In this document: positions 1 to 13,194 of the stretch, piece after piece
How the letters are laid out: each line of letters begins with the position of its first letter
Numbering within the stretch: the stretch's first letter is position 1
Assembly (NCBI GenBank): GCA_900617975.1
Contig: UZAE01000383.1
Location: 1 to 24,670, forward strand
Reading direction: 5' to 3'
Length of the DNA stretch: 24,670 bases
DNA from: Rodentolepis nana
Lineage: Eukaryota; Platyhelminthes; Cestoda; Cyclophyllidea; Hymenolepididae
Notes under the pieces: model-generated
Seen by the model: the letters and a program-made list of their open reading frames with translations, nothing else
What the model was told of the DNA's origin: nothing
Database searches by the model: none
Program-made: the position numbers and the translations under genes

Positions 1-41
1 GATAACCATCAAAACGCCTGATTTTTGATATAAATAAATGA
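1..41 (+). repeat. Interspersed repeat family, copy 0 (3' end, cut by window edge)
   Basis: The first bases (ATCAAAACGCCTG, then TTTGATATAAATA) nearly match the 3' end of the copy at 9830-10095. Only the distal end of the element is inside the window, and the rest should lie upstream. It ends in an AAATAAAT-like tail, as other copies do. Confidence 0.7.
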
Positions 42-3021
42 TGCCAGTCACATTGTTATTTCGGCATCAAATCAAATAAACCAATCTACACTCTATAAAT
101 CAGATTTTATTTTCATATGGAACAAGTGTTTACGACATAGACTAAGCACTTGCCATGTCCACACGTTCGAGATAATAAAGTGGTGGGCACTTTGTCTGCC
201 GAAAACAAGGACAGTTGTTAGGGACAGCAGCACCATAGACGCGATAATTAAGCGGTAGTTTAATTTGAAATGACAGTGACATCGCTTGCTCGTGAGAATC
301 TTGGCGGTACGGTTTTGTAGGAGATACCGGGGAAAGATTGTGAGATAAATAAGCCCTAAAGGCGATCAACACAATTTAGTTTAGGGGCTACAGACAAAAA
401 TTTTAACAGATAAGTTATAAATTGCCCTTGCAAGGTATAACTAAAGAATAATTATGCTACTAAGGAAGCATTTGCGTAAGGACCAGTTGCAAAATTATTC
501 CAATTAAAATTGTAGGATGCACACTAAGTTAGAAATACGGGAAACGCTATCTCAGTTGAATATCTATTTGGCGAGAGTTCTGGACAAAAATCATAAATAT
601 TCAATTTCACCGGTGTTAACACACTGAATGCAATAAAATAACTAATATCTAAGTCACGAATAAACAAAACTTATCAAAACTGATTATTTTATAATATGCA
701 GAAAATAAAATCGATATTTTGGAAGATTAATAATGTACAAAATGTTTATTTAATGAAAAATGAAAAGTTCCAAGTGTTTGCTTCTTATGCAATAATCATA
801 AAAACAAATGGTGAAATCGAACTAACAATGTTCTACATTTCAAATTATATCACTTAAAAAATACATTAATAAATAAAGAATTTTGAATAAATAACACTTA
901 TAGGTACTTGAGGATGGCATAAATTCGGGCAAAAAATTAAAGGAAAGAACACGAAGGTAAGCTTATTATAATTTTATTTGAGCGCCAAACACACCATCGT
1001 TCACCTCATCTTACTTCCCTTAAAGTGCCTGATGTAAAGCTTTATTTAAATATGTCGAAATTCATCTCAAATTGTAACGATTTTTTCAGTCAGCCAAAAA
1101 GTTAAACTTCGACTTCGTTATTTTAAAAAAAGCCGTTAGTAAAAAGTGATAACAAAATCGAAATTTATTTCAAACAATTTTATGGCAGTTTTAAAGTGCA
1201 CCGGGCTTTACAGTGCATAGTCACATAAACGGTGATGGAATATCGCTTCAAATCATTTCACTTAACCAATACTGTCAGTTGCTTGACTGAGTTGATTGAA
1301 CTAGCGTCAGAAATGATATAAGTTACGTGACATATGAATGACTAAAAGAAGAAACGAACGTCAAAGACGGTGTACTTCAAAATCAAACAAGTAAAATGCT
1401 TTAACAGAGAACTTGTCAGTTAATGCAAAATAATCACCACAGACGATAAGGAATTGCATCGGAACAGACAACAAGATGAAAAGTTCACTTAGTGTGTAAC
1501 TGAAAGCGACTATTATTAGTAGCGATCGGGAGAAATATTTCGTAAATAGTAAGCACTTTAAACTTTGAAATTGGAAGGAAGATTCATAAGCTTAATTGCA
1601 ACTAACAGTAACTTAGAAAATATTATGAAAATTTCTTAAACATCGCTGAATTTTAATTAATTTTTAAAAAACCGTGAACAATATACCACTCAGTACTCGA
1701 GTGATTAATTCGGAATTTTAGTAATTAAGCTGTGTCGATCATAGTTGGACAACGCAATGAAATCCACCTCTTCCCTGAATTTTATTTGCTTCGTTGTACC
1801 TAAAATTATGATTTATTAAAATAATATCTAATAAAATTAGTTAGGCCTGCATGCAGGAAAAAGATTTGAAAAGCCTAGATATTAATAGTTGGCTGTTTTC
1901 AATAAAAGAATTTACTGTTTCCTGATTTTAACTTTTAGTTTGTATTCTACATTATACCTTATAAAACGATTGTAAAATGTCACCAAATTTGCACTAAAAT
2001 GAAAATAATTCAACTATAAATATAGTGATGGGAATCGCTATTTCTATTAACATATTAATAGCACAGGCATTGATTTATTAAGCAGTGATATTAAGAGTGA
2101 GAATAAGAAATCATGTATCTTGCAAGCAGATTTTTGAATTCAGTTTGTGTCCAAAAGCTACAAGTTGGACAACTTTGAAATTGTTTCCCCATGCTCAGTA
2201 GATTTCATTCTAATGTTAGAGCAAATTGACCACCTCAAGACAAGGAAAAGGGCCTTCACGGCTGCTAAAGACCTAACTAAAATGCATGGCCAACTGCTTA
2301 CTGTCTACGTTGTCAATTTCTGTTAAAAATTTTCCAATTTGCCAATGAGTACTTAGATTACAAGCCCAAATAGCCACAAACTAAAACAATATGCTAAGTC
2401 TTTGAAAGTCATTGAATTAGATTCTCATTGAACTAATGAAGAATTGTCATAGAAATTTGCTTATTCAATAGTAAGTGTACAAACACGCTATTCTAATTAA
2501 GATAAGTGAGAAACACATGCTTTCATTAAAGCACTTGTTGGCTATCTTCAAATTTGGCACCTATTCTATTGAGCTTTTGAAAAAATTCTTATGTGCATTT
2601 GGTGGAATGGATATGGAGCAATTCACAAAGAATTGCTTAAACCGGGCAAAAACTTTAAAGCTATAGTTTGTTGACAGCAATTAGGAAGACCAAACCAGGG
2701 GGTAAAAGATAAAGGTAAAAGTTGGTTAATTCCTTAGGAGGACAATTGAAGATTTATAGAAAAATAATATTATTCACGTTGAATGTTATCCAAATTTGAA
2801 CTTTGTTGGTTACGAAACGTCGACACTTCACAACAACTTATTATCTGATTATTATTCGAATGACAAGACAAAACGTAAACCTTCTATTGTTCTATTGTTT
2901 ATAATAACAACGAAATGTATCAAAAGCCGTAAATGAAAAATATTAATGATATAACATATTTTTACAGCAAAGGAACGAAGCAAGGAGTAAAATAGTAGCC
3001 TGCTTTGCATAGAAGTCATTC
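42..3021. other. Gene-free AT-rich stretch
   Basis: No gene was recognised. Bases 142-372 are less AT-rich and hold a 76-codon minus-strand frame that starts at GTG rather than ATG and resembles nothing I know. A donor-like AAG|GTAAGC is at 956 with no open frame leading to it. The frames at 2475-2666 and 2852-3040 are of the length expected by chance. Confidence 0.6.
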
Positions 3022-3275
3022 GTATATTTATTTGTTTCAAATGGCAGGCATTTTAATAGTTATCATTAGCCCTTTAGTTGACTTTGGGCTTCACAGAAGG
3101 GAGGAACATTAAAGTGAGAAGAATTCGACAGGGGAAAAGAAGAGCGATTCACAGATGTCAAAGGCTAGATGAGTACTGTGAAGGGGTCGAACATGACATA
3201 CAGTGGGGTGATGGTAGTTTGAAGTCAAAGGTCAATCGCCAGTTAATAGACTTTATGCCGTATGAGTATACGTTG
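3022..3275 (-). repeat. Interspersed repeat family, copy 1
   Basis: This is an approximately 254-bp member, inverted relative to the copies at 9830 and 20907. Shared blocks, read on the minus strand, include CTGTATGTCAT followed by TCGACC, GACATCTGTGAA, CCCTGTCGAATTCTTCTCAC and CTAAAGGGCTAATGATAACT. It starts with CAACGTATACTCATACGGC, closely matching the 20907 copy, and ends in AAACAAATAAATATA. A stop-free antisense frame (3078-3329) crosses it and runs past its end, but that frame has no ATG start and is not kept in other copies. No target-site duplication could be seen by eye. Confidence 0.85.
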
Positions 3276-3835
3276 CTCAGAGTGCACCACGTGGAAGTCA
3301 TTCGTTTTAAGCCTATAGAATATTGCTAAGCAGGGAGTGTGCTGATGACTAAATCATTGAGTATTGGTTATTATTTTAAACTCGAATCTATTAAGGGCAA
3401 AAATTCCTCTGAATTCAGATTATCATTAGAGGAAAGTAAGGACTGTATGGGAACAAAAATCCTATGAACAAGAATTGAATTTAAAATACAAATAAATATC
3501 TGAACACGTTCACAATGAAATCGACGCACTTTGTAGTATACTCGAAATAGAAAGGAGGTAGTAAAATACAAAAACTGCATTCTTATGAATTTTGCATAGA
3601 ACTAAAAAGGAATTCATATCCAGTTTTGTAAATATTATTACATACGATACCTTGTAAAATCAATTTTTGAAACACCGCCTTATAGATTGGTTATGAAATC
3701 AAAATAATATTACTTGATGCCCGAACTTGAATTAATTTCCTAAAAGGGCTATAGTCAGCTCTACTTATGCAAGTGACGGTATAATCAAATACTGGTCAGG
3801 CTACAGACTACAGAATTTCCTGCACAAATATGAAG
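3276..3835. other. Gene-free spacer between repeat copies 1 and 2
   Basis: AT-rich, with no gene, no clear repeat and no structured element seen. The frame at 3371-3580 is of chance length. Confidence 0.6.
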
Positions 3836-4130
3836 ATTTATTTATTTTAAACGATAGGGGTTTTAATAGTTATTATTAGCCCTTTAGCTGACTTCGGGTT
3901 TTACAGAGAAGGGAAGGAACATCAAAGTGACAAAAAGTTGACAGGGGGATAGAATAATGATTCACAGATGTAAAAGAGAGAGACAGACACAAAAGCAGAG
4001 AAAATGTTAGGTGACTACTGTAGAAATGGTGGAATATGACATACAGTGGGGTCATGGTAGAAAATTTTGAAGATACAGTTCAGAATATGCCTGATAGACT
4101 AAACTGAAGATATTTTCCCGTATAAAGGTG
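3836..4130 (-). repeat. Interspersed repeat family, copy 2
   Basis: This approximately 295-bp member has the same orientation as copy 1 and lies about 560 bp beyond it. On the minus strand it carries CACTGTATGTCATATTC, TGTGTCTGTCTCTC, TTTTACATCTGTGAATCA, GTCACTTTGATGTTCC and CAGCTAAAGGGCTAATAATA, all of which align with other copies. Its 3' end is TAAAATAAATAAAT. The 5' end is more diverged (CACCTTTATACGGG), with extra bases between the tip and the conserved ATAGAC-like block. Confidence 0.85.
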
Positions 4131-7100
4131 AAACAATGCTGAATTTAGCCTCTAATTTAAATATTCATAGTCTAATAAGGACATTAACAATGAAATGACA
4201 GCATTCATGAGTCATCCTGATAAATTACTTACGCACAAAATCAAATGAAGATAGGGTAAAATTTTAAATTTTTTATCCCACTCGAACTAAGTTTATTACC
4301 GATAAAAACAATGAGGTAAGAAATTCACAAATTATTATTTGCACATAAATGATTAAACCATATGTCTTCAAACATTACTAAGTTTCCAACATAATATTAA
4401 TTATATTCTCGTTTCTGATCATAGTGGCTGATTGCGAGAAAAAAACTTACCTAAACAAATAGGGAAATTTTCAGTTCTAAGCAGCATTTTGAGCTCCGAC
4501 TGCATCGCACTAAATGAAAACTAACTGGTACTTTTCATCTACAGCTTTGTACTCCTCGCCCATCCCATTTCCTAACAAGCTTCGATTGCTGCTATATGCT
4601 GTTGATGTGAACTAGCTATTAAATGATAAACGCCTGTTAACTGTCTGAAAATGTAAAAACCAACTTTAAATGAACTCATCGATTAATCTAATTAATAAAA
4701 ACCTGAATTTCATATTGTAATAAAAAAGCGTAAAGTCAGAGTCTGAATGCTTGTATTTCATTTTAAAACATTCTAATTTATTAAGTGAGAGGATATAATT
4801 CAAAATAATTCCCAATTGTAGAAATACACCGTTAACAGTTATCCCTTAACCGAAAATGAATTTCACATCACATCACATTTAAAAGGACTAGATCGTAAAT
4901 AAATTCTCTTTCCTGATTATTCGCCTTTATCTGGCTATGCCAAATTAAAAATCACTCGATGGGGTAAAAATGAGTAGAATAAGAGCAAATAAAAGGTTTC
5001 TGTGAATGTTGACTTTGGAAATAAGATTTCAAATCCAAAGTCAAGAAATGGGCTCTGGGAAATACCAGAAATGCGAAATGATATGTAATGAATAATATTT
5101 AATAATGTTTCATATTAGTAATATTAATATTATTTAATTCAATTAATTGTTGCACTTCTTAAATAAATGGGCTCATTTTTTGCCAGTGGAAAATTTGATG
5201 CATTGAATTTGTCTAATGATGAAGTTGCCATGACGACAAATGGGAAAAAAATTCACTATCTTTTCGTGGTTTTGAGTTTTTAACTCTTCCTCACTATGGG
5301 AAAAAATGGTAGTGACACAGAAAATTTGTTAGATACTCTCACTGGATTAGGAGAAGGAGGACACAACTTAAATTTTTTTTATTTTAGTGAAATTAACGAC
5401 TTTAAGTTCATTTAATAACCTAGTTAATTTTTAATGACTCTATCGGGCATAAAATAGAACATATTTATTATTATTCACATGATTACTACTGGCAAATGAT
5501 GATGAAAGAAGTTGATATAAATAAAGTCCATAAAAGATTAATTTTCTCTCTATGCATGTAAATATAGTCGAGAAAAGGAGGAAGCATTTACGGTAAGGCC
5601 GCATGCACGTATATATCCTGTCGGGAAACTATTAAAACGAAAAATAATTAAAAAACACATTACATTAATTAATCTAAAATTAAGAGAAAGGTCGAAATGT
5701 TGTTTTGTTTTGTCTAACCAGTTGTCTGATTAATCGCAGTCAAATGCAAAAGCAATTAATGCTGAAAAATATGGTAGATCAGAACTCACTTGGTCTTCAA
5801 CTTTAAATGCACCTGGCCATTTGGATTTATATTGAGGAGGCGTTTCGCCTTTTAAAATTTAGCTTCTATACCAAAATCGTAGCAAGGAATAAAAATACAA
5901 ATTACAATTTGCACTTAGTTGACAGAAAAGCCAATAAATGCCAGCATTATTTACTTTTCTTTTATGTCAGTTACTCTTCCTAATGACTACCTAGTGAATA
6001 TGCTACTTTGGTCAAGGCGTATGTTCTAACTATTGATGGACACTGACTACACCATTTTATGTCTCAGGAAGCACCAAGTGCTTAGAGGAAAACTATACAT
6101 CTTTATATAGTGAAGAATGGCCTTAACAAACGTTTGGATTGCTCAAAAAACCATAATAAAGAGAGAAATGAGTGCATTAATAACCCTATCCAAGTTACTA
6201 TAAAGATGCTAATTCTATTTACTGATACATGGGCAACCTAACTGATAGAATTACCCGTAACAATATAATAACTCTAAAAAACAATTTGAAGGTTGAGAAA
6301 GCTGTCAAAAGCAGGGACAGTGTATCCAATCCTAAACAAGAGGTAAATTTAAACCTAAACGACTCAGAATTATATACTTTTTTAAGATAGAGATTGAATC
6401 AAATGAAGAGTGATCTGATAAAAAAACAACCTAGCTTTGCAGGCAGTAAATTTTTAATTCAAGATTTTAAGAAAAAAATTTTCTTGGCAAGACAATGTTA
6501 TCTTCAGTAGAAGAAGAAAGAACTATTTATTAATAGGAAAGTGGCAAATGCGCATATGACAAATTTTTGAAGATTCGCTAATTTTTTCTAATTCACATAT
6601 TCAAGCACTTAAGTGAGGGGAAGTAGGGATACTATTTATAAAAATTCATATATCAAATCATGATAAATTATATTAACGCTAAGTACCTACAAATAGTTCG
6701 TTTCTAGTTAAATGGAACGAAGTGTTAAAGCAATGAAAAAAATGATATTTATTGTCTTTATTTGTCAAATGGCTTAGAACTTATTCTAAACATACTTTGA
6801 ATATTTTAGAAGTTGTGCAAAATATAAACCACTTCTTCATATAATACATTCGTATAATTTAAAAATTTGATTAGTATTTTGAATAGGGAACATTAAATGA
6901 ATTAATAATTGATTTATCCGAACTGTATAGTTATTATAAATACAATCATGTTAAATGCCAAATGACAAACCCGCTCTAAAACACGACATAGGCAAATAGA
7001 TAATAACCATATGAGCTATTCCAAAGTATCTTTCTTTACTTTCCAAATAAACATTTCATCTTTTAAAATCTTGCCTTTAGAATTTTCCAACTTTTCCCTA

Positions 7101-9829
7101 AGAGGAAAAGATAAATTTGCTCAGTTATGCACCAAATAAAGCATATTAAAATTGTTCCTTTCCATGAATGACTTACAAAACTGAAGCATTAGAAATGGAG
7201 AAGATTCAAGGCAGTACTGAATGAAAAGTTATTAAAACTGTAGCACTTTCAACTCTGAATCGAAATTTATTATCACAATTTCAATAGATTCATTGTTTTG
7301 GTTTCATAATATAAAGTTTTATTTTATGTTAATTGATGAGTATATTGACCTGATAAACGGTGCAGAAATGAATCGTCTATTGTTCAAGTCTGCAGAATAT
7401 ACCAATCCAATCGGCACAAACAACAAATCCCTAAGTTTTAAATCATTTAGATACCTTGCTGTATCAACAGTCCAAAATTTAAATAGAAGGCGGACTTCTC
7501 ATTTTGTGTTTCCTTGCCTAAAGTTTTGAAAACGCCCAGTAATAGGAGAGCAGGCAAATTGGGATGGTAGGGAAAATAAATATTTTCAAAGCAAAATATG
7601 GAGCAATTATGTTGAGAGGTTGCAAAATAAATATGCCTTTCAATGATAAGAATTTTCCATAAACAAAGCTTGTTATTGAAACTTCATTTAACTTATACGT
7701 TCAAACAGATAACAAAGATGTAGTATTTTGAGTACGATTTTCCATAATTAGGCTACTTTACATCTTCCAACCCTCTACCTAATCATTCCAAACCCTGTTG
7801 AATTTAGTTGGAAGGTTGCAAACGAACAAACATTTATAATTTTATCAAAAAACGGTTGCGCTATCAAGGAGGAGCAATTTAAAAATAGCCTGATTGTGAT
7901 ATGTTTAACGTTGTTTAAACTATTTATAAGGTCTCATTTGCCCTCCCCGAAAATATATTTAAACTTAATATTTGCAATAATCCTTGATAGATCATGAAAT
8001 TAACTTTGCATCACCTAATGCTATCACTTTAAACTAATAATTCAATGCCAACTTGATGCTAAGGTAATCGTTTGTCCATTTGGTTGTTTTGAAATGACAA
8101 TAAAATATTATAGCTTCATGGCCTCTCCCAATTTCAACCAGAATTGTTTATGTATTAAGACAACAAATGATGTTATTTTACTTCAACACTCCTACTCATT
8201 AAGCTTCTCAGACAGCCGGCACAATTTGGTCGAGCATCCTAGATAAGTCAACCAACCCCTCCCCTTCCTTCTTTATTAAATTAGAGCGCTTATAATTGCG
8301 TCCAACTTCAAACATCACAACAATTCAGTCGCCTATAAATGAATCAGTAAATTGCATCTTGATTGTTTTTTTGGTTACATTTTTTAAACATAGGTAAAAC
8401 TTAATATAGATTTTGAAATACACTTCATTCCTTTAAAATAGCAATGAAATGGGAGATTTTAATATTTATTCTCATCTTGATTCTGTCCTCTGAACGTCCT
8501 ACCAGTCACCCATAGTAATTACGCAATTAAAGTTGAAGTAAGCAATGCCAAGTTTTGTACGTAAAATGACTGTGCGTGCATCCACTCTGAATGATTGATG
8601 AATGAGTTAAATCATTTATGTTTCCATGACTTACATCCAGAGATTTGGTTCTGCGTTTGTCATTAAAATTGCTTTTAAATAATTTGTCCACTGAGTATTT
8701 TTGTAATAATGTCCTCAACGCGCTTGAGCAGAAAGATTTTATTATACTCACGATGCAGATCTTGTATGGTTTAATTGAAAGCCGTGACATCTGATTTACC
8801 TGCGGAGCCTTCATACATCCACACACGATTTGTTTCGATATGAGTAATAAACAAATTTTTAGTTGATCCTTGAGCGATCATTTCTCTATCAATTTTCCAC
8901 ATTCTCCACTCCAGTTAACAAACGTCCTGCTCAATGCATTAGCACTTAAACCAACTCAGTCTCTCTCCCCATCAATCACCCTAACATTCTCCATATAGCA
9001 TATGAGCTTTCAAACAGGAAATCCTCTGCTTCTTCCTTTTCTTGTTCTACCACTAAGAACCGTGATTGAAGAGAAGGAATATCTTAACATCTATCTTATG
9101 GATAGTTGCTTTAATAAGCATATCTACTACATTTATTTAAGGTAAAATCACTTTAGGTTAATGGTGGGATATCTCTAAATGTAATTACTTTCTCTTTTCT
9201 CGCCCTCATGCATAAATCCTCAAATCTGTACATTGAAGCTTGCGTTATCTACTAAAAATGAATTCTATTGGTCATCAAGACCTTCACTTCGTTTAATAAT
9301 TCTACTCCTCACCTACCGCATACACTGTGAACAGTAGATTGTTAATTTGTGTGTTCTAGATTACACAAAGTGTTAGAATATGTACATTTTTTGTGTCCAA
9401 TTACCAAGTTGTAAATGCACAGTTAGGAGAGTCGCAATCAGGCCACTGAAGGCACTGCAGAGTAAGCGACTTCCCACGTACTCATTTTCACCCAATCCAT
9501 TTAATTCAATTTCTCTTTTTCCCGAATGCGAATTCATTATTGCTTCCAGCAACTTTAGGAAGAGTCAATTTGTACATTTTGATATGTGACGTGCTGCCAA
9601 CATAAATATTTACCTTTTGAAAAGATGGTTTAGAGATAATTTTCTGTAGATGGTTTGCATAAATCTGTGGAAATTCGAAATTTTCTATCGATAGTCACTT
9701 CGAATACTATTAATTTTCATGGGCCATGTTATTTACATTTTATCTGAGCATATGCGTTGATATTAATTGCATTCAACTTAGAGAGAACTAGCATAGTTAA
9801 TATTTTCGTAGAAGGGGTGCGCAATAGAC
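4131..9829. other. Long gene-free AT-rich stretch
   Basis: No gene was recognised. A minus-strand ATG at 4505 opens 18 codons into a TTTAG|GTAAGT donor at 4451/4450, too little to call an exon. A small perfect inverted repeat, AGGCG-TTT-CGCCT, is at 5838-5850. The longest frame outside the mariner, 99 codons at 8527-8826 on the minus strand, begins with GTG, is low in coding character and is within chance expectation for this base composition. From about 8.2 kb the plus strand becomes noticeably pyrimidine-rich. Confidence 0.6.
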
Positions 9830-10095
9830 CAACTTACACGACAAAAAGTCTATTGATCGGCAGTTAACTTCTGACTTCGAACTACTATGGCCCGACCATT
9901 AGTCATATTCGACCCCTTCCACAGTACCCATCTTGCCTTTTTTATACTTTTATGCCTGTCTGCCCGCCTCTTTTACATCTGTGACTCCCTCTTCTGTCCC
10001 CCCTCTCGAAATTTTCTTCCTTTGATATTCCACCCCTCTGTGACGCTCCGAAGTCAGCTATCAACTATCAAAACGCCTGTCCTTTGATATAAATA
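9830..10095 (+). repeat. Interspersed repeat family, copy 3
   Basis: This plus-strand member of about 266 bp shares GTCTATT, GGCAGTTAACTTCTGA, GCCTCTTTTACATCTGTGA, CTCTTCTGTCCCCCCTCTCG and CCGAAGTCAGCTA with the 20907 copy. Its end (ATCAAAACGCCTG, TTTGATATAAATA) is closest to the fragment at bases 1-41, which suggests these two belong to one subfamily. An open frame at 9887-10087 falls wholly inside the repeat and is not conserved in other copies. Confidence 0.85.
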
Positions 10096-12617
10096 GTTTC
10101 TTAGAAATAGAATACTTGTTACATTATCTTGAGTTTACTGTCCCGAGAAATAAAATTTTATGAAAATAAGATAACTTTCGAAGAAATCTTCCGCGGGAGC
10201 TCGAATTTACCGACGAATTAAGTTGTGCTGAGTTGTTGCAGTTCTAAAGCGTCTGCGATAGTGTCCACAAACTGCTATACTTAGCTCTAATGATATGATA
10301 CTAGTTTAAAATCATTTAAATATGGCCATTTCAAATTTGGCAATTTTATTTCAATTCCACAATGTAAGAAATTTCATCCCTCATGTGGTTTCAATTAATA
10401 TACTACCATCATCAAGTCTAACTGTAAAGTTATCGTTAAACAGACCATTTTTGTCAAGGTGTACCATTAAAAATATTTCTGACCAATTCGTTCTTTACAA
10501 CTCTGTGTCACTATCATGCCTGGTATTTTAAACTTGAAAAGGATATTCGACCTGCATTTTGTTCTAATAATGTAAATTATTTTGTTGATTTCTCAATTTT
10601 TAAAGAAACCAATTTTTTATGCACTTTGTAACTGAGGCATGAAACGTCATTTAATCTGGATTTAAATTGAAGTAAACGCTTCAACTCCTCTGAATTTTCT
10701 GCATTTATTATGAAATGAACAGAAAAAATGTTGTAACTTCAATGAAATTACTTATGATAATCGCTTAGGCATGCATGCAATTCTTTCAAAGGCTTAATAA
10801 AAATATATATACACAGTCTGTATTTTCGAGAATTGATGCCTCTGGTGTCTTCTTCATCCCTTTAAAAATAAAAGTCAAATCTCAGTAAATTTCAAATAGA
10901 ATTTGTTCATTTATTGGGCCTACGTTATTATATTTCTTTTACAAATTGTTTGACACACCATATCTCAACTGAATAAGCATTAATTTCAATGCGTTTTTTC
11001 CGACTCTATGCTAAACTAATACTAGAAGCTAGATTATTTGGTTTAATTCAAAAGATGGTCTTTTGTTGGTATTGGTATGAGAACGGGTTGCAAGTGCAAG
11101 AGAATGCCAACACTCTCTGTTTCTTTAAAAGTTTGCTAATTTTTGCAATTGAGCGCAAATCAGAGTATGTTCCTTATCAATAAATTGTTCCACTTTATTC
11201 CTGTTTGGTTGTCAATTAACATGAACCAATACTTTCATTGGTGAGATGACAGCTTGGCGCATTTAATTCTTGCAAATGATCTCATTTGAGTTAATTGAGT
11301 ATCTTTGTGTTTTTCACATCCCACATTCCCTCTTCTCGAGTCTAATTTAAATTCGGCTTTGAAAGTTCCAGTAGATCATGGTTGCAAAAGTTGAAAACCT
11401 ACTATTGAGGCTCATAGCACATATTACATCGATTGCTCGCTCTGTGCTGGGAGTAAAGATAACAAAAAGGATTAAAGGCTTCCATTTCATTTATTTTAGA
11501 GGTCGAAATTTGGTATTTCGCTTTACTTTCCTAAGATATCCAACACCTGGTCTGTGGCCTTTATCACTCTTGTTTCCACAAATCTCCTTTTATTAAACTT
11601 TCAGCTTGGTCAACTTGGGAATATACTTTTTCCGGTACCTCAGGTTGGCTATAATTCATTATATTTCGTCTAGTAGATATTATTAATCTGTACAATAAAT
11701 ACTTACAACTCAACCTAACTACATTACGTAAGCATACATTGCATCTCATCCACTTAAAAATTGCAATTTATTGGTAAGTATGGTAACATTTTAAAGCAAG
11801 TAGCAAACTTTAATACAGAAAAGCGTTTTCAAAATTTGGCTAGGTTAGTTGCATGGCACATTTTCTCGTCTTTTAAACCCTACTTCTAATAATGATGTGC
11901 ATCAAGAAACTTGCTGGTATTGGTTGATAATCGCTAATTACACTCATCATCTTGTAACTGTTTGATTTACGCTTTTTTCTTCTCTCCAGGTTCACGATTT
12001 CCAGACAATGTTTGGCTTCTCCTCAACATAAACACTTATGCTCATTTTTCATCAGGGGCCATGGTCCTCTTGATGAAATCTCGCATTGTGAGAGGTAGTT
12101 CGGCGAATTATCAATGCCATTACCTTAGCAGATTTTGTAATAGATAACTTATATTCACCCCATTCCTGGTCTAATAGTCAAACGCTTCGTTTGAGTAAAA
12201 AATATATTTGTTGTGTGCCTTTTTTTGACATAAATACAGGTTTTATAATACGAATGTGCAATGATTTTTTAATATTTCCTCACATAATTAATCTATAGAT
12301 CAATATTTTGTAGAAAAATAAAAAAAAATATTCAGCCAGTAACAATGATATGTTGTATGATTAGTTAGTTGTCAAAATAGATTAAATTGATGCTTTGCGT
12401 ATTGAATTAATTTTACTAATCAGAGAAGATACAAATAGCACCTGAAAAAGAATGTGGCAATGTGAAGGTTAAATGTAATAAAAACTCATAGATTAGTTAA
12501 CCAATATTCGTTCGATGAATGCTTGTCCGTTAACTGTTAAAATAAATAAATGAATATATGGAAAAATTATCAATCAAATGACATTGAATTACTTTCAAAT
12601 TGAAGATATTTGATTAT

Positions 12618-12638
12618 ACCAAACAAATATTGTTTGGT
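12618..12638. repeat. Perfect 9-bp stem, 3-base loop hairpin
   Basis: ACCAAACAA, a loop of ATA, then TTGTTTGGT. The inverted repeat is perfect and isolated in AT-rich DNA. There is no larger repeat or gene around it. Confidence 0.55.
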
Positions 12639-13194
12639 CGTTTAAAGACGGTAGTCAGTGTTTCAAGATATCATGTTTAAATAACTTAAAACTCTGTCAG
12701 GAATTCAATAATCCTTTAAGCTTATAAATTGAATCATTTTCAAATTTTAAATATTGTTACGCGGTACTCAAAATAGACCATTCGCTTGTTTAAATAAACG
12801 CATTACAAAATTTTTTTCACTTCGAGGGCCTATTATTTTTAACAAATGGAAACTATCAAGCTAAGTAAAAGCGTAATAATATTATTAAATACAACGTAAA
12901 ATATGTTAAATATTATGATTTCTACTGCTCTGCAAATATATTCCCAATCCGTAAGAAACTATAAATAAGTCGAGGTTACCAAATTACCCGATGAACAGAC
13001 AAGAAATGCAGATTATACAATCGACCTCAAATCTGGTGACAAATCTGTAAGTCAACTTTTCGAACAGTTCTCAGATGACCACATTCTCTTCGCCAAGTAG
13101 CAAAATTTAGAACAACAAATTAGTTTTGATCCCATTTTCTGTCTCATTCCTTATAAAATAATTTTTCTGTTTCCCTTATGCAAAAAAGGCTGAA

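Noticed and set aside
142..372. 76-codon minus-strand frame in a slightly GC-richer patch
   Set aside because: It starts with GTG, has no in-frame ATG until mid-frame, and no known family is seen.
1010..1055. Weak similarity to the 3' end of the repeat family (AAAGTGCCTG)
   Set aside because: Only about ten bases match, and the neighbouring blocks are absent.
3078..3329. 83-codon plus-strand open frame with a basic product
   Set aside because: It has no ATG (starts at TTG), lies antisense across repeat copy 1 and runs into its flank, and the frame is not kept in the other copies.
4451..4505. Minus-strand ATG, 18 open codons, then TTTAG|GTAAGT
   Set aside because: It is very short, has no matching acceptor that stands out, and its composition is like the background. 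Such combinations are expected by chance near any donor-like site.
5838..5856. Short hairpin followed by T run, like a bacterial terminator
   Set aside because: The stem is only 5 bp and the genome is eukaryotic, so such a terminator has no meaning here.
8527..8826. 99-codon minus-strand open frame, the longest outside the mariner
   Set aside because: It starts with GTG and has no recognisable motif. At about one stop per 14 codons, a couple of frames this long are expected by chance in both strands of the window.
9887..10087. 66-codon plus-strand frame with a hydrophobic segment
   Set aside because: It lies wholly inside repeat copy 3 and is disrupted in copies 1, 2 and 4.
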